In this document: positions 49,561 through 62,595 of the stretch, piece after piece
Position numbering within the stretch: position 1 is the first letter of the stretch
How the letters are laid out: each line of letters starts with the position of its first letter
Source: Toxorhynchites rutilus septentrionalis
Lineage: Eukaryota; Arthropoda; Insecta; Diptera; Culicidae
Reading direction: 5' to 3'
NCBI RefSeq assembly: GCF_029784135.1
Contig: NC_073746.1
Coordinates: 112,652,035 to 112,716,034 of the forward strand
Length of the DNA stretch: 64,000 bases
Program-made: the position numbers and the translations under genes
Notes under the pieces: generated by a model
What the model was told of the DNA's origin: nothing
Seen by the model: only the letters and a program-made list of their open reading frames with translations
Database searches by the model: none

Positions 49561-51472
49561 TTTGCATAGAATTTCGGCTTCTACCTTGTAGGTTCAATGA
49601 ACCATCGCTGTTAACCCAGTTGCAGTTTTGTGGGGCGAACGGAATTAGGGCGTGCTCCGAAATGGGACTTGTTTTCCCGATCAATTATGTTTAACACAAC
49701 AGTACAACGGTGGGGCTTCCCTTTAGATGACAAAATTTAGGTTTGTTTGCGTTTCACTGTGTACGAGAGAGGCTGTCTCTGACGGGTGTTTATTTCTAAT
49801 ATGAAAGGACCAAAACTAAAAATCAGTAAAGTACAACAACGGCAATGTCTAATTTGTTAATTCAATAAGATTCATACGCATTTCTCAGGATAGTCTGTAT
49901 ACATAAATTTCTACGCCTAATAAGCCCAATTTGATCAAGAAAGCGTCACTGTTTTGGGTTTCTGTCGATAGCAAATGATTGTTTATGATGAAAATACAAG
50001 AATGTTGTGAACAAAGCTCCTGGACTCTTTGGTGAAGTGCATCGATTATGAACCTCTATTAGGTCATTCAGATAATTTGAACGGAACAACCATGGACAAA
50101 CTGCTTAGGGGTAATATTTGATCAAAATTCGCTCTAAATTGCGGTTTTAGAAGCTTTTGATCACACTACCAAAAATGTTGATTAAACTATGGCAGATTTT
50201 TAATGAATTCATTCGTTGAATGTCATCTTCGACAATATGTTATGCAATGAAATTTTCAAAATAAAATATGATTTGGGAACATGTTTCCGAATAGGAATCT
50301 CGATTTGTTATTGAAACCTGGACCTAATCGAATGGATTACGATAACGTCAAAAATGTGAACTATCAGTGACTTTTCCAAAATCCAAAATGTATATCCGCA
50401 ACCAGATTTTTTTTTCATATTTTCTCGATTGATTTTCATAACAACACATTTTTCATACGGGGTATTGTACAAAATTGATATGCGCGTCATTTTGACAGCT
50501 GTCACGAAACATCATTCAAAAATTCTTGTCCGAGTTCTGTTACACACAGAGCGTATTCAATAAGTTTTTAATTTAATTAAGTAACTATTTTACCGGGCAA
50601 ACGTTGTTCTGCCATATAATTTCTAGAAAATAGTTTGGTTATTTAAAAAATAACGAATGTATTTTAAGAGAGTTTTTATGTTATCGTCCAGATCTAAAAA
50701 TTGATCCCATTGATGATTTCCTCTGCGTGTATAATGCATATGCCTAGCCCATTTTTTCGAATTTTCCTAGTTTTGTTATCTCAAAATTTTTATATCTCAA
50801 ACATCCTCCAAAGTGTTCAATTTGAGTGAAGACACACTCAACGATATATAGACGGGGCAGATCTGATCGTCCGTTTTCCTGTGATTTTGAGTTATACGTA
50901 CGTGAGAAGAACCTTGTTTTATATATAAAGATAGCATTGAATTATACATTCAATAATGTACAAAATATCTCAGAATCTATCTAACCGTTTTTGTTTCTCA
51001 ATACCCCCAAGACATATTCTAAGACGTATCATTGGGTCCTCGATTGTGTGCTGTCCTCATAGATGTCAGGTTACTCAATTCCAATTGAAAACAGATAGCA
51101 TTTTCAAAACACGTTCTTACTTATTTATTTTTTCGTACGTAAATATTTGAACGCGGAATATTTTATATAAGATTTCTATAAGACTAGTAGAGTTTCGCCT
51201 GTCATTTGATACGTGAAAATTTTTGTTGTAATATTCCTCTTCTGAAAATATGATTCCAGATCCTCGATGTATATAGAGTTTATTATCGATTCATGTTTCA
51301 AATACAGATTTAATAAGGCATATTGTAAATAACTGATTAAAAATTTCCACATTCCTAACGCAGACTCCCACTTCAAGACTCAAATTATACATTTCAAATG
51401 TCAGATGTAGATTCCACACTCTCTGGATGTCTCCAAAGTCCCCATACGAAATTTTGCAGTCTCAAAGTAGGT
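49561..51472. other. AT-rich non-coding sequence
   Basis: Nothing recognised beyond short runs. Confidence 0.3.
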
Positions 51473-51562
51473 ATTAACTTGCGTCATTTAGTGATAACTG
51501 ATAACTTAGTTTAGGATTTCTTATGCATACGCCTTGATTGTATTCTGAAGTGGCAAGCTCCA
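51473..51562 (-). mobile_element. SINE family A fragment
   Basis: AACTTGCGTCATTTAGTGAT and TTGATTGTATTCTGAAGTGG match the body of the copies at 20996 and 35201. The tRNA head is missing. Confidence 0.6.
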
Positions 51563-51859
51563 GTAATTTCCCAACAAATGACTCTAACCGTCAATGTACT
51601 CCTCGTCATAATGCATTGTTGGCAACACTACCTTGTTTTGACATCTAAGAAATGCAGCACATGTTTGAGGAACCTTGAACATGTCGACTTTTGTGCCTGG
51701 AAAAAACGGGTTGCGGTCAGCCTCGATCTTACGAAAAATTATGTGTGCAATGCTTCTCGCCAGAAACAAGCAGAAGTAATTTCTTTTTCAAATTGTGGAA
51801 TTTGATGAAAACTGGATTTATTACAAACATCCTAAGCACCAGATATCTTGGTTAAATCC

Positions 51860-52556
51860 AGGGGAACCATCAACATAAGTTTAAAAATTCAGACTCAGGA
51901 CACAAAAGTTCAATGCCCAGTGTTCAAATTTGGATTGCTGACTAAGTCCTCAAATCTACAATCGGGACTCCAGAACCTAGACACCAAATCTTAAGATCAT
52001 TTAGGTCGCAAAAATAGAATTTCTCGATTGTTTAGTTTTTTTAGATTCGTTTAGAGGCAAGTTTCAAATCCAGATTTCATATACCAGGTTGCAGATTTTA
52101 AAGAGTTATCTCAACTACGGAACTCATATTATAGATTCAGAGTCAGGCTGTTACGACGTCGAAATTACAATTGTACATCTAAGCCCACATTCAGATGCAA
52201 ATTCCACATCCCAAGTTCCAGGTTCCAGGATTCCAGATTCCAGATTCAGAATCGAGGTTCAGCTTTTAGATTCTCATTCAGATTTTGAATTCAAAATACA
52301 GCTTCAAATTCAGATCCGGATTGGAAGTTCGGTTCCAGATTCATATTCCAGATTCGATTTTTTATTCATATTTCAGATTCAGATTAAGGATTCGGTTCCA
52401 GCTTCTGAATCCAGGTTCATATTCTAGATTCGGTTACATATTCAATTTCTAGGTTCAGATTACAGTTTCATATTCAGATTCCAGATTGAGATTTTAAATT
52501 CAAAATAAAAATACAGATTCTATGTTCAGGTTCCAGATCCATATTCTGAATAGATA
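51860..52556. repeat. Decayed CAGATTC-type simple repeat, tract 4
   Basis: The best-preserved stretch is 52190-52550, with TTCCAGATTCCAGATTCAGA-type words closely spaced. It lies upstream of the first recognised exon, outside the 25.9-kb intron. Confidence 0.85.
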
Positions 52557-52869
52557 GGGTAAGTGTACCAATTATGGAGGAGAATAAATACTTTATTTGA
52601 ATTTAAAAGTATACAAGAGTATTTGCAGCAGTTTGAACTCTGTTCTTGAAGATTCTCATTGATATTTCAATGATTAACCGACTAAATTGTATAAAAAACA
52701 TGTTCAAAAATGTCACTTCCATGTACCCATTATGGTAATAGTGTTCGGAGTTAAGTGTACTTATTATGGTAATAGGCGGTGTCACATGGGAAAAGTGTTG
52801 ATAGGATTCAAATAATCCTTTAATAATATTTTTTAAATAAAACAATGCCTCCAAACCTCATTCCTAGTA

Positions 52870-53345
52870 TGCAATACTCTGTCGTTAATTCTACACTCGA
52901 CGACAAATTATAGGAACGGAGTGCGTAGTCGAAATTTTTAAGTTTTAAGTTTTTTTTTAAAACCAATTAATGAAGATGGGATACACATCATTTGAAAGCT
53001 TCATTTTGAGATGTAATAACTGAATGTTCTTTTTGTGTGCAGGTGTATATGTGTATATTGGAAAGAACAAAAATCGATTTTTTCTGTTTTTTTTAAGATT
53101 TTGTAGATCAACATAGTGTTTTATTAACCAAGTCAATAGTAAACCCAATTATTCTTATCAATCCGCATTCATTTGATTCCAAGAAGGCTATTTTACTACA
53201 AGAAAAAGTTTTGATAGAATGAAAAATTTCCCTTTTTCTAATGAATAATCAATCAATAATGCGATTATTCCCAAATCAGAAGGCCGCTTTGAAAATTCCA
53301 ATCAATTTTGTACAAGGATCATTATTTATTATTCATTATTCGGCA
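52870..53345. mobile_element. Dispersed repeat fragments
   Basis: 52880-53040 resembles 2470-2640, and 53085-53345 matches 18128-18400 (GATTTTGTAGATCAACA, TCATTTGATTCC). No coding content. Confidence 0.5.
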
Positions 53346-54600
53346 ATGTTTGCTTATTTTTTTCTTTTGTTTTGATTGATTCTCTTCATCGACTTTCTAT
53401 CACGATAACCATGGCCTTCCAGACAGATTTTGTGCCACATAATTTCAATATGCAAAGAACATCAACCAATTATTTGTATTCAAGGTTAAAAAACTAAGAA
53501 CTTCAGAGATAACAATCTGGGAAAGGGTACACTTAATGAACTACAATTCAAAAAAGAATAAACAAGCATTACAAGTTCCGGTTGTGATTTATCTTCTGTT
53601 AATGAAAAATTATTGTTTTTTTCTCTAATATCAGGTATCCGTCCGGATACAAAATGTTGGTCGGATAGGCAGGATACCGTTAGTTACCGAATATCCGTTT
53701 CATCTCTAGATTAGACTGTTGTTGAGTGCTTCCCGGTTGGAATATAACTGACTGCTCCTCGTTGCTAGGCCTCTCTCTGAAGTGAGGGTTGTGATGCAGT
53801 TTTCGGTTCTCTTCAGGAACTGAACAAAGGATATTGACCCATTTTATTATTTTTTTTTAATTAAATCGTTCATTTCTACAGGCTCAGTTACATAAGTTTA
53901 AAGGAGTCAAACTCCTTCTATATTAACCCATTCACCTATGTTTTAATTATCAACAGAGTTTACCAATCAAATATGCTTCGGTCGGACAAGCATAGTGCTA
54001 TTTCACAACGCTGCTGAGCGTTTTAAAGCGCCTTATGATATGCAATTGCACAGCGTGGAAACGTGAGGTACAACCATAATATAACAACGTACAACCATAA
54101 TAGGAACATAGCAGCTCTGCTGATAATTGGCACGTAAATGTAAAATTGTACCAATTATAGTAATACAAAAATACAAGTTTATTTCGATAAAATCGTGTAA
54201 ATTGGACGAATTACAACAACAAGAAGGTTGAAATGCATGCGTCTACACTGTATTTGCATCAAAACAGCCGCTTCACAGTATGAAAATCTCACTATTTTGA
54301 TCACATATTCCTTAGCAAAAGCTAAGAAGCAAGCATCAATGGGACACACTATTTTCAAACTAGATTTTTCAACAAAAGAACAATGTTCCGCACTGAATTA
54401 AGTACCTAAATCGATAAAGAAGAGATTTTTGATGTTTAAAAGTCATATTAGCGCATTTAAAATTAATTTATGCTTTCTAAACTAATAAAAAAAACTCACT
54501 CGTATTACCACAATAGGTACTATTGCGATGATAGGTACTTCTACCCTATATCAACGAAAACGATAGAAGAATTCACGAAATCCTCATAAAATCAAGTGAC
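53346..54600. other. AT-rich non-coding sequence
   Basis: A repeated GTACCAATTATGGTAATA-like phrase occurs between 52560 and 54560 (TACCAATTATGG, TACCCATTATGGTAATA, TACCACAATAGG), suggesting a loose repeat. No gene was found. Confidence 0.35.
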
Positions 54601-57600
54601 CTTTCAATCAAATTTTAATTCCATTCGGTGAGGCGGATGAGGGGAACCTTAATCCCGGAAGAGCACGCTCGCCAGCTGTGACTGCCATGTGCCGAGTTTC
54701 GCCTGAAAAATTTGCAAACGCACGCGATACTGGTAATTAACAGAATAATTAAGAAACAAAGAGTTGCCGAACGGCAGAATGTGGCCGAGAAACTGGATGA
54801 TACGGTGTTTTTTTCTGCTACAATCTTGGTAGATACTGACGGCGAGCTGAAACCGATTTTGAGTACCAATTCCTCATGGCAACGAAAAGCTGTGTTGGAC
54901 ACATTCCTCCATGCACAACATACACAGCAATTTCAGCTGTAAAACATACATTCCCTGTGCTTACAACAGTTTGATTGATGATAACGAATCGATAACCGGT
55001 CGTTTACTGAGACCCCGCGCCACGCTTTCGCGTTCCAAGAATTGGTTCCATTCAGTTTGCGTCCAACCGAGCGTGTAGAACCGACAATCAAATGCATCCA
55101 TTCAACCCAAAACCAACAGAAGCAACAAAATCAAGACGATTTTCGGAAGACAGAGGTCCCAAGAAGAATTACGTGCGTCCCACACACACACACACGACTG
55201 AACAGCAAACGAAGCGCCCAGCGATTTAGCGCCATGATTACGTCAGAGTTGTGTGTGTGTATGTGGGGGTGGAAACAATCACAATTATCCTTTTCGGTTT
55301 AGCGCATCGAGGACCAACCCGTTACACGCTCCAGCTGCGAGTGTTGCCTTTTCCGCCTCCGGTGGCCACTGGCACAGTGTTAACGGAATCGATCGAAGGA
55401 TTTGATGTTGTTCACCTGTGAGCAGGATTATCCCCAGCATCATCATCGACGTCATTCAGATCGTCACCTCGGCTTTTCGGCCGGAAGCAGTAGGGTGTGC
55501 AACAGCGCACAAAACTGATTTGGACAGAGTGGGGGGGGAGTGGGTAGGTGAGCCTCAAGGTAATAGCATTATGCTGACATTAAAATTCCTGTCACGGTTC
55601 GCTTCGGGATGGCGTGACAAATCGAGTGATGAGCGGTCCCCGTCAGGAGGGCGTCTCCGCTGGTTTTGGAATAGGGAGTTGGGAGAGTCTGTGCGCTGTA
55701 AAAATAATATGCTGCCAATCGGGTTGTATTTGTTATGATGGCGACGATGATGATGATGATGACGATGTTTATGATGCTCGGGTGTGGAGAGGTCCGATTT
55801 GATGGAACGAAAAAATAAGCAAATCGAAGTCGCGTGCGGCCAGCGCTCACAATCGGATCGTTTGCGATGATTTCAATTTCTGAGACGGATGGGTGTAAAC
55901 GGCAGGAAATTGAGACGTCAAGTTAACATTCAAAACTGTCGGCGTTGAACAGTGTTTTTATTTCCTATTCCATCCACGGTTTGAAGTGTAGATGAGCACA
56001 CAGCGTATGGTATTTTGATGGAGATGGATCACATCTAATGCCGGGATAGGCTTCATGGATTTAAGAGTTAGTCACACCTTGTGCCATAGGTTCGATTCGA
56101 TAGTCGACGAATACCCACAAAAAAAACCGCGAATGGCAATGGTAAGGTAAACCCAACGGGCTATAAATCATAAAACATCGATTGTACGACATCTTGAGTA
56201 CTATTCCTTCGGGTACCATTTGCTCACAATCACACGACCATACGAAGCGTTCCAGCAACGGCTGCAGCCAATCGTTCCCAGCACAATCGTCGGATTGATT
56301 ATTCATACTCCATGATGTTGGCATTAATATGCACATAAACGGGGAACTCGATTGCCGTTGCTTCAGCGGCCTTTCTTCTGACTTCTGACAGGGCCTCTGG
56401 CAGCTTGCCAAACCGAGGGAGACCGACCGCCACAGAAAAAGCGGCGGCTCGCAGGCGGATGATGGATTCCACGGGGGCAGAAAATGTAATGAAAATATTT
56501 TTGTCCCCTCCAGCTCTGCTCTCCCAGACCCCGGCCAATCAGCGCCGCCCCAGGGCCTCAGGTATGAGCGCATATTTCACAACCAATTTAGATTTGCATA
56601 TACGCGGCTGCAGTGTGCCTCCGTTTGTGATGAGACAACACGAAACCTGGAGTGAGCTGCATCATCGCATTATCGCATCATCGGCATCGACAATCGAATC
56701 AATCATTCGAGTGGTGGGAGTGGAGTAGATGATCAGAATGTTTCTTCACACTGCACGCCCCCCTCATTTCTTCCCCCCCCCCCCTTCCCCATGGCATCGC
56801 TTCGGTACATGAAAACAATAACAAACAGTTGGAAGGGGTTTATGAGTATGGAATACCAAAACACATTCCGTGACGGCTTACATTCCGGATCCGGCAGAAT
56901 AAACGACCGTTTGTCCGAAGCGAAAATAATACGTTTTGATGGGCTGATCGACCCGCCGCCGATGGTCACATAATTTTGTGAATTTTCAATCGAATCCGTG
57001 CCACTTATGCGGGGTTATGCGGGGACCGAGACAGAGATAGAAGGTGAAAGACCGGAAGGAGTCACGCTTGGATTGGTCCCAATAAAACAATAATTATTCA
57101 CGGAACAGAGGAGCCGAGCTGGCGGCCCGTGTTTTCGGTGGTCGTCGATACGACCCGGATGCTGGGTGTTTGGACGCAGGAGATTACTTCCCCTGTTCCA
57201 GTGGTTATTCACGCGGAATTTCACAATCGAAGCAGGTCAAAACCGAACCTATCCAAACATCGCAATGGAATCAAATCGAACGAAATCACGTTATTAGGAC
57301 ATCCCGAAATCATTATTGAACATCATCGTGTCATCCGATCGCTCGGATGGAATTTCATCACGGAAATGCCACGCAGCATTGCGTGGGTGCTGGAGTCCAG
57401 CTGCCGCTTCTTTTTGCAACATATGAACCTGCCCAACTCCAACCGCTCGGTGGTGGGAAAAAAAAGGATCCCATCGCAGGGCACAAGTGGAATGACGAAG
57501 AGAAGGAAAAAATCTCACAAATATTGTCAGGTCGGTTCCCACAGAGCCTGCTCGCGCGCGCCCTTTCTCAAGGGTGTTCAGTTTCCTTTTTGCAGCCAGC

Positions 57601-57900
57601 CCGGTATGAATGCAATGACACAAATTTCGCACTCTGTCGGTTTCCAACCATTTGCGTTGGTTCGTTCATTCAGCACCAGAATATGTAGTGGTCTCATAAC
57701 TTGGGTGCACTCATCCGGCACTCACTGCAGGGGTGCTTCTACGGTGTATCCTGGAGTGTGGAGATGTGTGCAGCAAGCTCGCCGTTTTTCCACGGGGTTG
57801 GAATTGATAAGTGAAAACACATATATTAAGAACATTCTTCCTAGTTACAGGAGCTGAGTGCGGAAGTTAGTCGATTGTAAGTGGTGATACAGTTTTTTTT
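54601..57900. other. GC-richer unique block
   Basis: The largest unique block outside the gene. It holds a GAT run (55741-55765) and a poly-C stretch (56775-56788). Open frames up to 242 codons (57129-57857 plus, 56061-56573 minus) overlap frames on the other strand and show no domain, so they are left uncalled. It could contain regulatory DNA or an upstream non-coding exon of the rau-like gene. Confidence 0.35.
55739..55772. repeat. (GAT)n microsatellite
   Basis: Imperfect GATGATGATGATGAC run. Confidence 0.85.
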
Positions 57901-58084
57901 TGTTGATCACTTGACAGTCATTAGACGTCATGTTATGTTGTCCTTCTCACCAAACGAAATGTTCACATCAAGCAGCGGAAACGGCAACGTATGTTGGAAT
58001 TTCTCACATACCCTTCGCATGTAAATATTACATACACTGTGGGCCATAAAACAAATCTAACGAAAAAAAAAATGTAAGGGGTAG

Positions 58085-58450
58085 TATCAAGGACACGGCC
58101 GCATATTTTCGACGTAGAACTACGCAATTATATTATGCAATCCACTTGTTTACCACTTCGAGTATTATTTTAGAATGCATCGAAATTTTTGTAATAGATT
58201 ATGTTCTTCGTTACAAATAAATTTGATGAACGTCCTTTTACGTTTGATATGATGCCTAGGTCTACCAAAATATGTGAACGGAAGATTTGTCAAACGTTCA
58301 TTGTATTTTACATTTCTCTCTGAAATAATTACACACCTCATGTTTACGTAGTTCTCAGACCGCGAAAGTTCATTCACCTCTAGTATCTGAAATGACGATT
58401 TTCCCAGGCTTCTCAGTTTAAAAGTACATCTCAGGGAAACATATTCCGGT
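58085..58450 (-). mobile_element. TE family C, end fragment
   Basis: It starts CGACGTAGAACTACGC and matches the reverse complement of 33780-34110, including ATATGTGAACGGAAGA and ATGATGCCTAGG. Confidence 0.65.
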
Positions 58451-58689
58451 CTGCAAAACGACAAGCGAGTACAAAAGTACTCAACACCGTCAAATTTTAC
58501 TCAAAAACAAATACTAATTTGACGCACGAATCAAAAAAGGGTCAGTTCGTTCGCTTTTTTAATTAGCTGATTTGTGTTTTGAATTATATTTTTCAGAGTT
58601 CGAGTTTGCATCAGAAAATGTTCCCCAGCAACATGTCTGTTCAGATTTATTAAACAGTTCACAAATAATGCTTTGGTTTTACTCTCTAC

Positions 58690-60066
58690 GTGTACTAGGT
58701 TAAGTCCTCCACTTTCTGGAAACCAATTGTGCTACTTTATATATAGGATTCATGGTCCAAAGGAATCTGCCTGTTTTTAATTTTATTTTTGCCAGATGTT
58801 TATTTTCTATAGGCAAAATTTGAGAAATGTACCATAGTTTTGACAGGCTAAATACATTCAATACCCATGTTCTTGGCACTAAGTTAAAGTTCCTTGCAGA
58901 GTTTGTGGAAATTGTCGTCTGTATTTTCCTTATCAAATTGTCATAGTTACTGTTAATCATTGATTTATAATTGGATTCTACTAGCATGCCTAAGATTATA
59001 AGCTTTTTTTCTTCTTTTAATCGAGCAGGACCCATTTTGCATTCATTGAATCGAATAAATCCCGATTTTTTCAAATTCATCTCATTTTTTTTAGCGAATT
59101 GAGAAAACTCTTCAATTAAACTTCGAAATCCTGTTCATTCCTGATCACCAAAATCAGGTCCTCCGTGTATCCGAATAGTTTGTAAAACTCCATGATAAGA
59201 ATACCATTCAAGTTTATGTACAAAGTTCCTATCAATGGTTCAAGATACAACGAAAATAGAAACATTGACATGGGACATCCTTGTCTTACCGACCGATTAA
59301 TATGAACTTCTTCTGATAAAAATCCATTGATCAAAATTCTTGACGATGCATTTTTGTACATCATTTTCAGCAAATTTATTATTTTTACTGGAATTTCAAA
59401 CATATTCAAAATGTTCCACAGACACAAGTGGCTCACTGAATCAAAGGCCTTTTCCAAATCAATGGCCATAAGAACAAATTTATGTTTCTTCGATTGTTGT
59501 GCTTTGATTATAAGATTTCTAATTGCATCTAGATTGTTAACGCATGATTGGTTCTGTTTTCTTACAGTTTGTCCTACATCAAGTAACGAATCCATCACCT
59601 TCGCAAACCTGTTTGCTGTTATTTTCAACAGGATTTTATAGTCCGTATTCAATAAGCTTATTGGTCTGAAATTGTCTAGGTTTTTTTGTATCTCCTTTCT
59701 TGTGAATGAGAGTTATTATTCCCGATGAAAAAATTTCCATTGACTTCAAGCTGCCGGCCAAAAGACCATTGAACAGCTTCAGTAAATCTCCCTTGAGAAT
59801 CTCAAAATGGGTCGCATGAAACTCGTAATTTACGCCAGGGGATTTTTTCTTGGTTGCATTTCTAATTATCATCTTAAGCTGAAATCAATGATATCAACCA
59901 AAGCATTTTGGCTGTCTTCATTCATAAACTTTTACACAGACCTCAACGCTAGGAAGTCATCATAGTTAAGGCTTCGATCATCACTATTAGCGAAATTTTT
60001 CTTGAAGAATTCAGATGCTGTTTTTGTTGGTGTCAAACGGTCGTTATCCTTAGCATTGAAGGATAC
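58690..60066 (-). pseudogene. Dead non-LTR retrotransposon reverse transcriptase
   Basis: Minus-strand fragments read in order as an EN-RT linker and reverse transcriptase. KKSPGVN and ITLIHKKGDTKKP (59690-59872) come first. After a frameshift in an A-run near 59685 comes the NFRPISLLN block, then MAIDLEKAFDSVSH (catalytic Asp), RSVRQGCPMSMFLFSLYLEPL-type block 4, and YTED where YADD is expected. A stop and frame change near 59100 precede the thumb-like segment with NLKKSGFIRF and LSKLWYISQI. Reverse transcriptases of this class copy their RNA at the target site. The element lacks its endonuclease end and 3' end and cannot be active. An L1/Tx1-like clade is a guess. Confidence 0.85.
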
Positions 60067-60853
60067 TGAATGTTCTCTTGTTCTCTTGCTCTCTTGCTCT
60101 CTTGCTCTCTTGCTCACTTGCTCTCTTGCTCTCTTGTTCTCTTGCTCTCTTGCTCTCTTGATCTTTTGCTCTCTTGCTCTCTTGCTCTCTTACTTTCTTG
60201 CTCTCTTTATCTCTTGATCTCTTGTACTTTTGCTCTCTTGCTCTCTTGCTCTCTTGCTCTCTTGCTCTCTTGCTCTTTTGCTCTCTTGCTCTCTTGCTCT
60301 CTTGCTCTATTCATCTTTTGATCTCGTGCTCAGGCTCTTTTACGCTCTTGTTACTTTCTTGCTCTCTTGATCTCTTGCTCTCTTGATCTTTTGCTCTCTT
60401 GTTCTCTTGCTCTCGTGCTCATACTCTTTTACGCTCTTGCTACTTTCTTGCTCTCTTTCTCTCTTGCTCTCTTGCTCTCTTGATCTTTTGCTCTCTTGCT
60501 CTCTTGCTCTCTTACTTTCTTGCTCTCTTTATCTCTTGATCTCTTGTACTTTTGCTCTCTTGCTCTCTTGCTCTCTTGCTCTCTTGCTCTCTTGCTCTTT
60601 TGCTCTTTTGCTCTTTTGCTCTCTTGCTCTCTTGCTCTCTTGCTCTATTGATCTTTTGATCTCGTGCTCATGCTCTTTTACGCTCTTGCTACTTTCTTGC
60701 TCTCTTGATCTCTTGCTCTCTTGATCTTTTGCTCTCTTGTTCTCTTGCTCTCGTGCTCATACTCTTTTACGCTCTTGCTACTTTCTTGCTCTCTTTCTCT
60801 CTTGATCTCTTGCTCTCTTGCAAAGCAAGCGCTCTTTTGCGCTCTTGCTCTAT
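60067..60853. repeat. CTCTTG hexanucleotide array
   Basis: About 780 bases of CTCTTG and single-base variants. A longer unit repeats at 338: CTCGTGCTCATGCTC-like marks lie at 60323 and 60661, and again at 60412 and 60750. All frames on both strands are open and repetitive; none is a gene. Confidence 0.97.
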
Positions 60854-61834
60854 AGAAAAAAATACTGTATGTAGTTTATCAAAATGCAAAGGTGACAAAA
60901 ATGCAACTGGATCCTTCAAACGGTTATAAGAACTGACGTGGTAGAAAAGACCGAAACCATGAGGAATTACTGCTGTTAAATTTGAACACAAAAATAGAAG
61001 ACTAATGTCTAAAACACGATCACATTGACAACGTAGGATTATTGACAAACATAATAGAAATTCAAGAATAAACTCTTTAGTACAACAAATTTTCACCTTC
61101 AGTTTTTCACCGAAGAACACAGCTCTCAACGCTGGAAAATACCTTCTCCACGTCCGGCTTGAACTGTGTTGCAGATTGATGTCACTTTTCCGTTCAATCC
61201 AAGAAAATAATAAAAATCCGAACACACTTCTTGAGGTTGAGCTTGGGCTTGGGTAGACTGTACACTTCGTAGTTGCTTTCCGTGGTTGATTTGAACCAGC
61301 GAAATTGCATAAAGAACACACCGAATGGCGCTTGGGAGTAGCAAATCATTCTCATTGTTCGAGTTTCGGTGATTCGAACTTTAAATAGTCAATAACGACA
61401 CCGGGCACGTCCTTACAGCCAACAGGGGAAGGGAAGGAATGTTAGTATGATATTTGCCGCCCAGAAGCGTCACCTCTATAGCGTGGCTCCCTATCGATTA
61501 CCATGGGATGTTAATGGACAGAGGTAAAAATCAGGATTCACTGAGGTAAGTGATGTGTTTATGTAAACGCGAACTATCGACCACTCGAAAAAAGAAATTC
61601 CAATTTGTTTATAGGTTACAACACGTCGCAGAGATTATATTTAGGTATCCTGTGAGGGAAACCTATAAAGTTATCTTACGTATCGCACTATTGTAATCCA
61701 GACGCAACGGCGGAGAGTTATCCTTGGGAAACCTGAAAAGGCAACCACGAGATCTCTTCTGAAGCTATTCGACCTGGCGATATATCAGCGTTATTCAGCG
61801 CGTGACAATAATGAAAATCCAAACACATTTCTAC
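60854..61834. other. Non-coding sequence, nothing recognised
   Basis: A 184-codon minus frame (60767-61321) enters the hexamer array and has no domain, so it is not called. Confidence 0.35.
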
Positions 61835-62110
61835 ACCCAAACTAACGTTTGCAGAAAAGATATCATCCTTGGCAGAAAACATACTTTTTATTGTAATAAA
61901 GTGTCAAATGCACAAATGAAGGCTGTTACAATGTTTGTATGTAAGGAACAGACTTCTCATTCGGTCAGACTGAATGTCAAGCTTGGAATTGCGCAAAAAA
62001 AATCTCAAACGATGCCAAGCAGGGTTTAAACCAAGGCAGGCTGGGTTGTTAGCCTGTTCCACACAACCTCGATATCCACACAATCACTGGTGCTGTTATA
62101 CCAATGCACG
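61835..62110 (-). mobile_element. tRNA-derived SINE-like repeat (family D), copy 2
   Basis: It matches 39055-39312 (TTGGCAGAAAA, ACTTCTCA, GATGCCAAGCAGGG). The B box is mutated to GGTTTAAACCC. Related sequence resumes at 62510-62595, so something has inserted in between. Confidence 0.6.
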
Positions 62111-62239
62111 AAAATATCACACCGCATTCTAAAAAGAAATTGGATCTCAAGAGTATACACGGAAGAGAACGTTTTTGGTGGGAGTAAAACGGAGAGCGTA
62201 AACAACTGTTTTTCCACAAATTGCGTTAAATTTGCATGC

Positions 62240-62385
62240 TATATCGCGTAACTTCAAGAAAATCACGTCATTTCGAGTAAATCACGTAGAAAAAACGCGT
62301 AATTTCCAGAGAATCGCGTGAACAAATCACGTAATATAAAATCACGTAAAAAAATGGGTAAAAAAAAGTCCAGTGTATTCAGAAT
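62240..62385. repeat. Short tandem repeat CGCGTAATTTC-like, copy 2
   Basis: It has the same design as 4220-4347: ATCACGTAATTT, AAATCACGTAGAAAAAACGC and an end at GTCCAGTGTATTC. Confidence 0.75.
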
Positions 62386-62595
62386 CTTCCAGGGGATGAT
62401 GGAAGATCATATTTGATGAAAAAAATTATTCTACTCATATATTTGAGTTTCAGCAATGACAGAGTTATTGATTTTTTTTATTTCGGACTCTGTTTATCTT
62501 AGTCTGGTTTTACTTCAAAAAGTACTGAAAATGCTTTCAAGCTCATTCGAAGTAATGTCTGAGGATGTCAAAAAACGTCAAGTATTGGATCAATA

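Noticed and set aside
57129..57857. 242-codon plus-strand frame
   Set aside because: No domain, no splice context, and overlaps long frames on the other strand.
60767..61321. 184-codon minus-strand frame
   Set aside because: Its 3' part is the CTCTTG array and the rest has no recognisable domain or splice signals.
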